From: Vandiemenella viatica
Lineage: Eukaryota > Arthropoda > Insecta > Orthoptera > Morabidae
Direction: 5' to 3'
Assembly (NCBI GenBank): GCA_031002005.1
Contig: CM061919.1
Coordinates: 34,623,088 to 34,687,087, forward strand
DNA length: 64,000 nucleotides
Shown: one piece after another, positions 46,340 to 57,912 of the stretch
Layout of the letters: each line of letters starts with the position of its first letter
How positions within the stretch are numbered: the first letter of the stretch is position 1
The notes under the pieces: model-generated
The model's input: only the letters and a program-made list of their open reading frames with translations
The model's database searches: none
What the model was told of the DNA's origin: nothing
Position numbers and translations under genes: made by a program

Positions 46340-46900
46340 AAATATTACACATCATATGCCATTTGCAAATCCCATGATTTGGAGGGAACCGAAGTATCAT
46401 CTAACTGATTGTTGTTTTTGTATAATAAATATTAAAGGAATCACATCTGAATCAAAATATTCATTTAAGTATCCGAATTTGCCATATGCAATGAGGCCTA
46501 TCTTACGCAATGAAGATTTCCCCGTACCAATATATGCACATAAGACCCTAACTAGATATTCTGATTCTGACCTAGATCCAACTGAAAATTACCATGATTA
46601 TAAAAATGATCATACATATGAAGGCAGTAGCGATTAATCAGAACCATACTGTCCAAATCAACAAGACCTTAATGATCTGATTCGGGATTAATCTGTCTTA
46701 ACAGCAAGCTGAAGATTCAACTTCCAGACTCAATGACTGGAATCTACTCCAAAAATATGTAAGAAAACGTAGCCGAAATAGTGATTTTAAAGACGGCTTT
46801 TTTTATGAAGAAAATGGTATTGTGTTTTGCAGTGATATTTTTTGTTCCGTTATGGAAACTCGTAGGCATCAACACCGACCAAACAAGTGACGATAATAAT
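46340..46900 (+). pseudogene. relic of a repeated insect gene family of unknown function
   Basis: The 93-codon frame 46,356-46,637 starts MPFANPMIWREPKYHLTDCCFC and continues IKGITSESK and AMRPI. I recognise the MVWREP-DHxxDCYFC theme, with its paired cysteines, from multicopy insect genes, but know no function. Downstream, with stops, are RDLN-like, RKRSRNSDFKDGFFYEENGI and FCSDIFCSVM, which seem to belong to the same protein. Frame breaks make it a pseudogene. Confidence 0.45.
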
Positions 46901-47022
46901 AATATCTAATTAAATTTCAATGGTGAGCATGCTCCGGTGGCAATTTCTCTACACACCCATGTTCCCCCTTTCCTGCACCCACCTACATTTTCCCTTTACA
47001 GATTTTAACTTTAAATTCCTTT

Positions 47023-47245
47023 ACCGAGCATGGTGGGTGAACGATTAACGTTCTGGCCTCGCATTCGGGTGGACGCCGGTTCGAATCACCGTCTGGCCAT
47101 CCAGATTTGTTTTCCATAGTTTCCCCAAATCACTCCAGGAGAATGCCGAAAAGGCCGTAGCCGAATTCCATCCCGTTCCTTGTCCCCAGTCCCATCCCGC
47201 CACTAATGACCTTAGCCGTTGACGAGGAGTAAAGCAATTAGTAAA
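47023..47245 (+). repeat. SINE copy, nearly full length
   Basis: Head CCGAGCATGGTGGGTGAACG, B box GGTTCGAATCA, body CCCCAAATCACTCCAGG, GGCCGTAGCCGAATTCC and CGTTGACGAGGAGTAAAGC, then an A/T-rich tail. Confidence 0.88.
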
Positions 47246-47289
47246 AAAAGTAAATAAATAAATAAATTTAAAAATTTAAAAAAATTCTT

Positions 47290-47645
47290 TCAACTTTTTT
47301 GGTAAGTTATTTATCATTTCTCTTGGTAACTCATCACAATCCCTGACACCCTTACCTAAAAAACAGAATCTTCCCACACCCTTGTGCCTGAAATCGAGCA
47401 CAAGTTATAGTCATCTTTTCTCTTCCATGCACTACTTTTCATACCTACACCAATATCTTTCCATGCCTCATCGCCTATATACGCCTTGTACACTCCAATG
47501 ACCCTCTTTACTCTCCTGCTGTCTTGCAATGAATCTCATTCCAGCTCTTTTATCATATCTGTAACTGATTACATTCTGCGATAATTTCCAGAAACAAATC
47601 TAGCAGCCCTTTTTTGTACCCTCTCCATCTCCTGTGTTTGATAAG
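47290..47645 (-). pseudogene. LINE C-terminal fragment (CR1/jockey type)
   Basis: The minus-strand frames show MERVQKRAARFVS, then DSLQDSRRVKRV, YKAYIGDEAW and a C-terminal VRDCDELPREMINNLP, the usual end of such RTs. It is cut at about 47,645 where the Polinton-related sequence begins. Confidence 0.7.
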
Positions 47646-47854
47646 TATTGGGGGAAGGATGACCCTGGGATTTTTACAATTATTCGACAACCCAGTTTTC
47701 CAAAGGCGACCACCAGGTGACCTCAATCTATGTGTGCCGTCATATCCCCGGGTTTCTCAGGAAGGGACCTAGTGCATAAATGCCATCACACCAGTCAGTT
47801 CCTGGTCGACGCTCGCATAGTGCATTTCACTATGGCTAGTGAGCATGCTACAGG

Positions 47855-48320
47855 TTAAACAGCAGTGATACCAAGCGGCTCACTGTAGGTTTGTCACCTA
47901 AACTGAAATTTACTCTGGTAGTTGTACTCGAAAAAGTTGGGTACAATAGACTCACACATGAAAAAAAGAGGTACTGAGGCAGCTGGTCTACACAGTTGGT
48001 GGCTTTTTCAACAACACTGAGCATCTGCAAACGAGTGTATCACTTGGCAACCACACTATCTCGTCCAGAACAGTGGCTGCAGTGAAGACTGTATGGTTTT
48101 ACAACAATGCTTTTCCTGCCTATGGTGTGTTTCTCAGGATTTAACTTGGAGCAACATGTTCGACGCCCTGATAGCAGTGACCAGCGCCATCAACACCATG
48201 GAACCCTGGAGTTATCAAGTTATCAAGTACTACAACAACTTTGTGAATACATTATCAGATAAAGTTATTCGTGACTACCCCAATGTTCTATGCAAGGGCA
48301 AATGTGAATTTTGATAATGA
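47855..48320 (+). pseudogene. decayed paralogue of the 57.9-kb plus-strand ORF
   Basis: Shifted frames contain KRLTVGLSPKLKF, VVVLEKVG, SLGNHTISSRTVA and, further on, a Thr/Ser-Ala-rich piece. They line up in order with the intact ORF at 57,913-58,398 (KRLTIGLSSKHEF, VVLLEKVG, PLGEHTVSCRTIA). It is broken by several indels and stops. Function unknown. Confidence 0.75.
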
Positions 48321-48529
48321 ACATCTCAATCAAGCGTTCAACACTAGTCTACGAATGTATAAAAAAACTGTTAGTGTATGATGGTGTTAGACGCAAAATT
48401 GAACAAGATTTAAAAGGAACTCATGGATGCGGTAATATGTTATTAAAATCGTTTTACCCGATTATTTCTTTTGTTTATTTCACCTATCTTAATTAAATTA
48501 TAAGATAGTATTTTTAAACACTGTTTTTT

Positions 48530-49010
48530 CGGCCACCCATTGTTGATTAAAAATACATGTTCAGCAGCACACATATTATTACAAAATACATGTAAGTTTC
48601 AAAGTTTTGTCAAAATATTTTTCTTTAGTTCTTGCTGTGGCGGACATCTTAAATATTCTATGTTGTAGCATATTTTCTTCATGATAATTTTCTGGAACCA
48701 ACGAGCCTTCTCCCGTCCTTTAACGTAAATAATTGAATCATCTTTGTTGGTTATCGCATGTAGAATAGAGCATATCTTGCTGAAGGAAACACCATTAGCA
48801 TTCCAAGGTATTCCTAGTAATTATGTGTCAGCAATCTAACTACTGGATCATCACCTCCTCGCGATGGTGACGATACAGAAATACAATGTGTAGAGATAAT
48901 GTTGTCAGATCGTATTACACACACAACAACTTCTTTGAAAATAAACACACCATCCTTCTTCTTCTTGAATCCCTGAGCGTCCAAGAAGATGGTCGGAATG
49001 GTAATGGTTG
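48530..49010 (-). pseudogene. small conserved Polinton gene with D-x-Q-G-F motif
   Basis: The minus-strand frame has IFLDAQGFKKKKD, FIFKEVVVCVI and STHCISVSSPSRGG, then WL/HNY-type residues. A frameshifted part near 48,720 has VKGRE-like residues. The same protein follows the hexon in the other copy at 58.6-59.1 kb. I recall a recurrent Polinton ORF with this DxQGF...KE start but know no activity for it. Confidence 0.6.
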
Positions 49011-49033
49011 GTAATAAATGGCGACACTTGATT

Positions 49034-49670
49034 TTATGTGAGCTTACAAACGACAATTGTCATAGGTACGTATTCTACAACCCGATCGTGCAGTATCAGG
49101 CAGTATGCGACGGTGTATGCAGGAAAATTTTCACTGCTACCAAATTCCATCCGAATATCTACAGGCCCGGTTTTAAACAACTCATTTTGGTGTGAACAGT
49201 CAATTACAGCGACAGGTGCAGTCCCGATAAAATCTTCACGGCTTAGTAGAAGCGAAGGATGACTTCGTTCGTAGTAAGACTTTTGGAATCTTGCATACAT
49301 GTCATACAATACTGTGGTTCAGTTTTTCTTAAAGTGTAAATTCAAGTTCTCGTATGGATACGCCACATCATTTAGGAAAAATCTGTCTTTCACGAGATTG
49401 CAGTGGTCAAACAGACCTGCACTTAATTCCTAATTGCGTTTCCTGTTTGTTTGAAATCTCAGATTCACGAACCTAGGTTTCTCCAGTTGCGTTGATTTTT
49501 TTCAAAGAAAAAATTCGACTCTTACTTACAGGAAACAACTGGAAAAAACAGATCCCAACTTCTGGAATTTATTCGAAGTGGCTTCCCACTATCTACAATC
49601 TTAAGAAGCGATAATTTCTCTCTTTCACCTACTTGCAAGTGAGGCACCACACATGCGAGTTTATTTGCAT
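49034..49670 (-). pseudogene. hexon (double jelly-roll major capsid protein), C-terminal half
   Basis: The frame 49,309-49,034 has VLYDMYARFQKSYYE, APVAVIDCSHQNE, TGPVDIRMEF and YCLILHDRVVEYVP. The same order of motifs is found at 59.1-59.5 kb and is typical of Polinton/adintovirus hexons. The upstream part, about 49,670-49,320, runs in shifted frames (VVPHLQVGERE at the start). The N-terminal half is replaced by polymerase sequence. This is a dead remnant of a virus-like capsid gene. Confidence 0.82.
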
Positions 49671-49845
49671 TGGCGTACCTATGGACGCACTGGCAAATAC
49701 CACCACGAATTCCTCGTTCGAAAAAGAGAAGCATGTCGACATCTGTCAAAAGATCCAGCTCGACACGCGTTCTCTTTAACATGGCCTGCCACGAAAGGCC
49801 TGGAGCTGTGAAATAGTGGGCGGGATCCAGGGTGTATTTGTCCAA
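49522..49845 (-). CDS. short chimeric ORF joining polymerase to hexon
   Basis: The 107-codon frame begins with polymerase sequence (DKYTLDPAHYFTAPGLSW, then ERGIRGGICQC and RYANANK). It passes without a break into hexon sequence (VVPHLQVGEREKL, SGKPLRINSRSWDLF). The junction lies near 49,670. The related hexon at 59.7 kb has the same hexon part preceded by hexon, not polymerase. This is a deletion join that happens to keep the frame; no function is implied. Confidence 0.75.
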   Translation of the reverse strand: MDKYTLDPAHYFTAPGLSWQAMLKRTRVELDLLTDVDMLLFFERGIRGGICQCVHRYANANKLACVVPHLQVGEREKLSLLKIVDSGKPLRINSRSWDLFFPVVSCK

Positions 49846-52144
49846 ACATAGAGCCCTATATCTGTTCCCATGTACAGACTTGCGTATTCACTCAAGTGTT
49901 GAATCTGGAAAGTCTGCCACACTTGTGTCGCGTGTTCGTAGTCATCGTTCTCAAGGGTTCCAACCAGCTTTTCTAATGACTGCATGAAACGGTACGAGTC
50001 CAGGAACCGCAATGTGATTGATGTACGATTAATCTTTTTAGAAAAAGGGATGTAACGTTCAGTGTTGATTTTCAGGACATCCATCCCATCTTTATCGGGG
50101 TGTGCTACGGCCCTAACAAAGAAGTTCCCATCATACCCAGACAAATTATGGAAAATATGGGTATGCATCTTTGATTTTTGTACTGTAAATTACAATTATT
50201 TTGTGCAACCCCTCTGATTGCTCCTGTGATGTGGCAATGGTCGCGAACCTTATCGGCTCCCGGTGCAAAGCCGTCACCACAGATGTGGCATACCGTAGCA
50301 CTGGTAAATTGTGATTAATCATTAGCTGACATTACAAGAGGTGTGACCTACCTTGTAAATTTCATCAACGTCATTGGCCAGTTTTTCGAGTTTTTCCACC
50401 AGCCACGTATCAGGGTTTTTCCACAAGAATATGTTGAATCGGTTCAGCTGGTGTCATATGCGGAAACGACCTGGTTTGCCACTGCAAAAGTGGTGTGTTC
50501 CTGGACTGCTGTGGAATGAGAGGCGTTGTAGTCGGGTATTCGGGTATGCACGTATCAAACGGTTTCAAGAAACATTCAAAGTCCACGTAAATGACGAATG
50601 GTACATGCTGTTGGTGCACAAAATCCTTAAATGTTAAGGTTTTGTCTTCGTCGCCGGGTAGGTCGACCCTTACAGCCCCCTCCCTTGCGCTATCAATCTC
50701 TTGACGGCTTAAGAGATCTTCGCAACTGAAATGCTGCAGACATCTATCACAAATGAAATTTGCAATTGCATGCCTAGTTATTAATGATCTGATTAACCGC
50801 GCCAAGTATTTGATCTAGCAGTAGTGAAAATTATCTTCTCCATCTGTAATCAACAACATGTTGATATGGAATCCGCGTTTGACTGCAGCAAGATGGAGGG
50901 GACTTACAACTCCATGATTTATACCTTCCAGTTCCAAGCCGTAGACATTGATCGAATATTCAGATATCTCAAATTTAGAAATCTCTGACAATTTTACAGG
51001 AAAGTTTATGCCTGCAAAATCTAATGTGTACTTGGACCATGATTCAATATACTTGCTAACTATTTCCGGGTGAACTTCCACCTGTTCATGAAATGCCAAG
51101 ATTGTCCAAATAAAACAACGATCATCACTGTTTTGAACATTGATAATTGATTTCTTTGCTTGGATATCGGATGGAAGTACTACAAATGAAGAGCACCGAT
51201 ACAACGATTCTAATTTAGCTACATGGATATCGATGGAGTTGAATTGTTTGAGGCATTTGCCACTATCACGATCCTGGAATTCACTAAATCTCTTCTGTGT
51301 ATCTTGAAACACATAGACTTCTTCCAGAGAAGTGGTTAATGGAAGCTCGCACATCTTGGGCATAAAACAAATACGGGTGAAGTTAATGTCATCTTACTTC
51401 TGAATTCTGAAAAGGCAATCCAACCCCACCTGGCGTTTTATAGCCGGTGTTAATGGATTTGAAATAATTGCGGAAATTGGCTTTTTGAAAATGTCAAAAT
51501 ATGCCCTGACAAAACTGAGTAGGTCTTTAAAGTTTTCAGAGTTCTGAACATTGATATGAATTAATCTATTACCGTAAGCCCTCGCCTGAATAGTTGGCCT
51601 TAGACGCGTAACATCCGGCTTACCTGTTTGCACCACGTTAACGGCGGGCCTGGTTGCTTGCTCGTTGGCCAACCACTGGGACGAGGGCTCACTGGTGGCC
51701 CAGAGAGCCTCATTGGGCGATAGCGTCACTAGCAGATCGTCGTCTATGGGGTCTGCCCACGCGCTGGTACTTGGTTGAGACATTTCATCCGTTGCCGTGA
51801 ATGTGGGTATGCCCCACAAAGCTTCCACGTCCGGCGGCGACATTGGTTTATAGTCATCTGCAAATATAAAACAACAAATATTAGATTTATGGTTACGAGT
51901 ATAAGGGAGAAATCAATCAAATAAATTCAAAAATACATTACCTGTTACTTTCTTCCTTTTGGATGGACCATCATATGAAACTAATTTTCTCTCTGATTCA
52001 ATCTCTGGTAGACCTGTCACAAACATAGAGAGTTTCAGGCAGAGATACTTATACATTAATAGAATAAAAATAAGATTTATCACAAACCACTAGCAAAGAC
52101 ACCAACTGGATCATCAATGAAGAGCGGGGGTTGTTCGGTAATAT
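49670..52144 (-). pseudogene. Polinton protein-primed DNA polymerase B, 5' two thirds
   Basis: Small phase-1 exons 52,144-52,088 and 52,013-51,942 (the latter encoding PSKRKKV, nuclear-signal-like) splice to a main exon from 51,857. The frame continues through MSPPDVEALWG and NVQNSDDRCFIWTIL (51,363-50,815), then an exonuclease I-like VIYVDFECFLKP (~50,580). A CxxC/HxxxC zinc-type patch lies at ~50,280, then the exonuclease II-like FHNLSGYDGNFF (~50,130), then LDPAHYFTAPGLSW. In-frame TAA near 51,396, TAG near 50,815 and at least two shifts kill it. Polymerase motifs A-C are deleted at the hexon junction. Two possible 5' exons (to ~52,380) do not keep the frame. Confidence 0.82.
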
Positions 52145-52400
52145 CTATAACAAACAGATGGAGTCAGACACATACATTTAAATATTTCTGTACTGTAAAT
52201 ATTTTTAAAGAATTAAAACTTACCAGTAGTGGCTTCCACAGGCTAAGACAGTCTGGGGGAATGGAGAAAGAAATTCAGTCTTAATAGATAGCTAAATCTT
52301 AAACTAATTCTGTTAAGAAAACATAATTTAACTTACAATTTGAAAAGTACTGTGCCAGCTCAGACGAGATGGTGAGAGGCGCAGGGGCTCCGACTCTGTG

Positions 52401-52870
52401 GGTGCTCAGGGGCTCTGGCACCCACGAGATGTAAATAGTGGGTGCGGAGCACCCATGAGCATAGACATCATCAGTAATCGAGTTCGAGCGACACCTGTGT
52501 TACCTACGTCACGCGCCTCCTAGCAAGGCCAGCCGTCTCGACGAGATCACACTTGTTAATGATGTGAGTGTGCACATCATGCCCAAGGAGAAAAATATAA
52601 ACACTACATTAGGTCATACCTAACACTATCTAATGTGTGGTAAGTGTTAGTTTGATTCGTAAAAAGGCGCACACTAGCAAATCAAGCAAATCAAGCAACT
52701 CGAGCACGCGCAAATCCTAGCCCGACATCCGTCGCGCCTCACCCGTCGCCGCGCTTTAGCGGCCGCGGTTCGCAAGCTGTCTCAGGTGTCTCACTCGTTT
52801 TTAGTCGAGCTGGTAAACAAAACATGTGCTTTAAGAGAACGGTGAGCTTCATGTTATTGTCTTTATTTCG
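52401..52870. other. no recognised gene
   Basis: The GGGTGC/GCACCC-rich stretch at 52,395-52,460 contains small inverted repeats. A CpG-rich patch lies at 52,490-52,760. No domain or element end is clear. Confidence 0.35.
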
Positions 52871-53112
52871 GAAAATTATTAGCTTCTATACTTAAATTCG
52901 TCCTTCGAAATCGTAATCTGAAGAACCCTCCACTAGTAGCTCTTCTCAGCTTATTACAGCTCGGCAAATCCAAACAGAAGATGTTATTTCTGCAAATTCA
53001 TTTGAACAGAAGAAAAGGCACGATTTTAAAAGGGCAGACAATTACTTCATGGCTATTAAAATGATGAAGATATAGATAAAGGGGTTTGCCAAACCTGTAA
53101 AGAAACCACGAA

Positions 53113-54435
53113 CGAGGTGTGTACAAAAAGAAACAGAACTTCTGCTGTAATTGCTCATCATACTAACTTTTACACACTGTCCCCTTCAAAGTACTGTCCT
53201 TCACTATCAATACACCGTTGTCATTGTTTTTTAAAGTTTTGGAACGCCTCCTGGAATGCAATTTCTCCGATGGCGCGCAGTTCTCTCGTCGCATTGTCTT
53301 GAATTTCTTCTGTGATCTGGAAACGAGGTCCTTTCAAAGTGTTTTTCAGTTTTGGGAAGAGAAAAAAGTCTGCCGCAGCCAAGTCTGGAGAATAGGGTGG
53401 ATGAGGCACAACGGGAGTGCGATGTTTTGCCAGATAATTCGTGACAAACAACGACGCGTGAGTTAGTGCGTTGTCATGATGCAACATCCACGACTAATTC
53501 TCCGACAGTTCAGGCCTTTTCCTACGCATAGCATCTCTCAATCGTGTCAATATTTTCTGGTAGACTTCCTTGTTTACCACTTAATCAAGTGGTACAAATT
53601 CATGGTGCACAACTCCTTTGCAATCAAAAAACACGACCATCATCACCTTGATGTTCGACCGACTCATCCGCGCTTTCTTTGGTCGAGGAGATCCTTTCCC
53701 CACCCATTCTGAAGACTGCCTCTTCGTTTCCACATCGTACCCATAAACCCATACTTCAACACCTGTAATGATGTTTTTGATGCAGTTTTCGTCCTCATTT
53801 GCTTTTGCAAGCAACTCCTTAGAGATCCTAGCTCGATTCTCCTTCTGCTCGTCCGTCAACAAGCGCGGCACCAGTTTTGCACAGACACGATGCATTCCAA
53901 GTTTTTGTCTCAGGATGTGATTGCAAGAGCCTACACTTATGCCAACTTCTTCAGCAACCTCACGGACAGTCAAACGGCGATTTTCACGAATCACAGTGCG
54001 AACCCTCTCAACTTGGTGGTCGTTTGTTGATGTGGAGGGTCGACCAGATTTTGGATCGTCGGTAACCGAACTCCTGCCCCCCTTAAAGCGCTTAAACCAC
54101 TCATAGCACTGTGTTCGGCTCATGCAGTCATCCCCATATGCTTGTTTAAGCATTTGAAGTGTCTCGGTAAGAGTTTTCTCAAATTTAACACAAAATTTCA
54201 CACAGACGTGTTGCTCCTCCAATTCCTTTATTCTCGCTTTCTCACAAATCCGACGAGCACTCTGCGCACGACCTCACTCAGCCGGCTGTCACTCGTAAAC
54301 TAGTAGCGACCGTAGTGCGACAAGAGGCAATCTCTTTCCGAGAGATGTCACTAGTGTGCACGGAAGTCAGAGAATTTTATCTGCAGCTGTTGCTGCGCTA
54401 TTTAATTAATTCGGTTTCTTTTTGTACACACCTCG
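53113..54435 (-). mobile_element. mariner (DD34D) element with matching TIRs
   Basis: Left end CGAGGTGTGTACAAAAAGAAAC (53,113) and right end its complement ending ACACACCTCG (54,435). TA follows on the right; the left flank reads AA, so one TA is mutated. Length 1.32 kb. It is nested in the hAT relic. Confidence 0.9.
53221..54222 (-). pseudogene. mariner transposase with two in-frame stops
   Basis: N-terminal helix-turn-helix region (QCYEWFKRFKGGR, then VREVAEEVGISVGS), WVYGYDVETKRQS with the first Asp, and HHEFVPLD. Two stops follow around 53,580 and 53,500. Then come MLHHDNALTH (second Asp) and YSPDLAAADFFLFPKLK (third Asp). I count 34 residues between the second and third Asp, so DD34D mariner. 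All three acidic residues survive; only the stops inactivate it. Its small number of lesions suggests moderate age. Confidence 0.92.
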
Positions 54436-55700
54436 TACAGTGGCGTTTCTGCGCCGAAAACATCAAGAGGAGAGGAGTATATTAAGGCACTCACTGAATG
54501 TTTTTCATCTTGAAATAAAGCTTTAAAAAGCATGAAGTTCACTGTTTTTCTGTATTGCATAGAGCCAATTTACGCATAACGCGCCGTCAATGTACGCTGA
54601 ACGCTATCAAAAAGTAAACTATATGATATGAAAACAAATCGGTTTTTACCGAAGACCTAGCCATAAGGGACTAGGAGGACGAATATTCAAATTGCATTCG
54701 ATGTTGAAGCTGTGACCATAGGATATTTTCGAGTTAACCACGTGGCAACGAATATGGGTGGTTGTCATACGATATAACTAACGAAGCGTGAGCAATTTTG
54801 AGTGACGAAATACTGCATAAAATAATAAAAGTAGTGCAAAATGCGGTCTGCTATTCAGTTATGGTTGATAAAACTAGCGATATTTCCAGTAATTAACAAA
54901 ACTCACTCTTCTTTAGTTACGAGGACGCGAAGTGAAATATACACGAAATTTTTATCGGCCTCTATGAAACGGTATCAACAACATCCGACAAAATTTGTTT
55001 GCTACTAAGCAGATTCGACATAAATATAAAGATGTGTATAGGTCTATATACAGACATTGCTTCTGATGTTGAAGGGATTGGGGATTAAAGTTATCGAAGC
55101 AAGGTCAATTCATGTGCATTGAACCGGTCACTCGTTAAACGTGGTTGTTCAAGAGACTATAGAAGTAGATACATGTAATAAAACATTTTTTTAGCATGTT
55201 ATTGTCGTGAATGGTTCTTCGAAACACCAGGCAGCTACTGATGAACCTATCTTTGCGGCCTTTTTGACCAACAAGGTAGTGTTGTCGTATATTTTCCTTA
55301 AAAACTATTCTAAACAATTATAGTGTGATGCTATATTTTTTGAACGACACAAAAAGTCATGAAGATAATACTTGAGCGAAAGTAATATGGTTTATAAAAA
55401 GTCTTCAATCTTTTGAATCTCTTTTATTATCATTTCTGACAGAAAGTCTCGTTTGCTTCGAAGCTTTAAACGCAAATTTACATAAGAATTCTTTCATTCT
55501 GCAAAATTACTGTAAAGGACGTCGTATCATTCCAACGAACTGGCGAAAAATTTCAAAGCCCTTGGAAATCGACTCTTGACTCAGTTTTTATATTGAATGA
55601 TCAACAAAACAACATTAATAACTCCAAAAATAAGAAGGATAAATAGACATATAGACCATTCATCAAGTGAACCGCATTAATTTTCCTCACGCGCTGACTA

Positions 55701-57699
55701 ACATAAAAAATATATCTTGTCGTTGGCCGTAGCTACCAGCACTTTATTAAAAATGCTATGACACATTTGAGTAAGGTGCAACTTTTTCTTACTCATTAAA
55801 ATGATGCAGCAGTTACGTGAAAGAGTTCCAGATTCGTTATTGCAAATGCTATCATTGGTGGCTGGGATATTTTTAGAAATGATCGTTCGCTTACTGCCAA
55901 CACTACGCAGACGGTAACTTTCATTTTGCTTTATGTCTTTTGGCCTTAATATTCACTTTTAATCTCGAGAAAAGTGTTTTCCAAATTTCTTACCAAAAGT
56001 TTAACTAATTCTCGATACGTCCTTATTATGTTTCATCTAATTTTAATTTCTTATTTTTAATATATTATATTGTGTGAAAATATAAGTATAACAAAAAGCT
56101 TTTAAACTATGGTATGAAAACCGAATGTAAGATAATGACTAAAGGAAAGAAAAATATTTCAACGAAATTTACATTATTTTGCTTCTTCAAATTAATATTT
56201 GGTACTAAAACAAAAAAAACGGGTAAATGCCAGTTTCATATAAGAGCTTCGAGCCCGTCAAAAATGACGGTTTGAACGCAATATTCTGGCAGTTCATTGT
56301 TTTGCAGTTGTTTAATTATACAGAATTGATATTACATAATGCTAATGTCATTGATTATGCAATGTTCTACATATTTAATTTGCAGTTCATGAAGTCATAC
56401 AGTTGTAACTTCTACTGAATTAATGGCGCCGTAAGTAAAGAACCAATGAAATTAAATCAAATTAGGATTCCAAAAAACATTTGTTATCCATGTAATAACA
56501 GTTTTATTCCTGGTCCAGGCACAATTTAGCACGTTAAATATGGAACTACTTCCATCCGTATTAATTAATACCTTTAGTAATATGGCGCTTATGATAGCAG
56601 TTTAATTGGTTTTTAAAACTAATTTCAGAGTGAATTATTCCGTAAAAAAATTTGTCAGTTGCGATCCTGGTCAACTTAACCACAACCTCCACTAATATTG
56701 CGTTCGAAAGTCATAGCTCATATGAATAATGATGAGTATCACTTATGGTGGTTGTAGGAGTTTCTTCAGGAAAAGTTTGTAAGGAAAAACGAATAACGAT
56801 CGGGTCCACTGGAGATCACGATTCTACCAAAATAACATACAGTAATGACGTCATTATACTGCTGTAGTCAGTTGCAAGACATATTATTTTCAAGCAGTAA
56901 TTCCGTTGTAATACAGCCTGTCCCATTATTTTCAAGTAGGAATTAGGTTGTTATACAGCCTGGACTGGCATAATACAGTTAAATGTATTTCGGAACGTAT
57001 TTGTAGAGGAGTCTTGTGTTTTACCACAGCAATTCCTGGCGAAATCGCGATCTCCTGTAATCACGATTTATTTACTTTACTTCAAATGACGGAAAGTATA
57101 ATATCAAAAACGGATAAACGTGAACAAATACCACTAACGAAAGTGTTCAGTAAAATATGCAAAAAGGAAATAAACCATAATAAATTAACTTTAATCAAGC
57201 AGCAACATTAGCGAAAGTTTTAATTAAATTAAAATTGAGCATAGGCCGTTGTGAGATTTGGAATTTACCAATTGCAGAGACCTTGCGGTTGTGTTGTTAT
57301 TAAACTGTATCTCTAATATCTCTGCTTGCCACTATTTGGCTGCAAGAATATCGTTGTAGAATTGCCATTTATGAATTGAGCTGATAAAAAGGTTATCTTA
57401 AATCTCCTTTAATAGCTAACACATTTATCAAATACTAAGGGTATCACCTATGATGGTAGTAGGAATTTATTCTGGAAAAGCTTGTAAGGAAAAGAATCAT
57501 TTTTAATTATATCTTTTGTTATATGAATACGTTTCTCTGGTTAGATTATCAGAGCACTTGGTTAGGATTTGACATAAATAAATGCATTTTAAGTAGTGTG
57601 ATTACCTGTGTCGGCGCCATCCAAAGGATTCTAGGGCCCTAATTACCATATTATTATCATCGGGGCCAGCTACACCGCTAACCTAAATTATGGGTCATA
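55701..57699. other. no recognised gene; local repeats
   Basis: A ~38-bp tandem pair sharing ATTATTTTCAAG and TACAGCCTG lies at about 56,883-56,963. A 60-bp direct repeat (ATGGTGGTTGTAGGAG / ATGGTAGTAGGAATTT, both leading to GCTTGTAAGGAAAA-type sequence) lies at 56,741-56,800 and 57,445-57,500. No coding domain is seen. Confidence 0.45.
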
Positions 57700-57912
57700 A
57701 ATAATATGTTAATGAGGGTTGGTCCCTTTTCTATGGATGCAGGTGTGAGCTCAAGTCGTAAATCGTTTTAATGGGGTCATTATTTATTTTTCTCAAACCG
57801 ACGTGGACGTGTACAACAGACTGGTTATGTTAATTAGTGTAGACCCGTTTTACCGTTCCTCCACCTATCCTCCCGACCGACCCGGCGTCAGTTTGCAGCC
57901 ACGTCTCGCCTA

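Larger units (their letters stand above)
47650..52400 (-). mobile_element. Polinton copy with internal deletion (polymerase-hexon)
   Basis: This copy keeps, in minus order, the spliced start and 5' two thirds of DNA polymerase B, then the C-terminal half of the hexon, then a small conserved gene. A plus-strand small gene follows at the far end. PLA2, pX/protease, penton and ATPase are missing, whereas all are present in the related copy at 57.7-64 kb. No TIRs were found, so the limits are approximate. Confidence 0.8.
52871..55700 (+). pseudogene. hAT-like transposase relic, interrupted by mariner
   Basis: Before the mariner: RADNYFMAI and, one frame over, NDEDIDKGVCQTCKETTNEV, a CxxC half of a BED-type finger. 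After it: SGVSAPKTSREEEYIKALTE, VMVDKTSDISS (first-Asp region, TSDIS type), SRFDI, LYTDIASDVEG, SLNLVVQETIE, and near 55,450 ESLVCFEALNA. The order fits ZMYM/DUF4371-type hAT transposases. Many stops are present, so this is an old copy. Its ends were not located. Confidence 0.65.
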
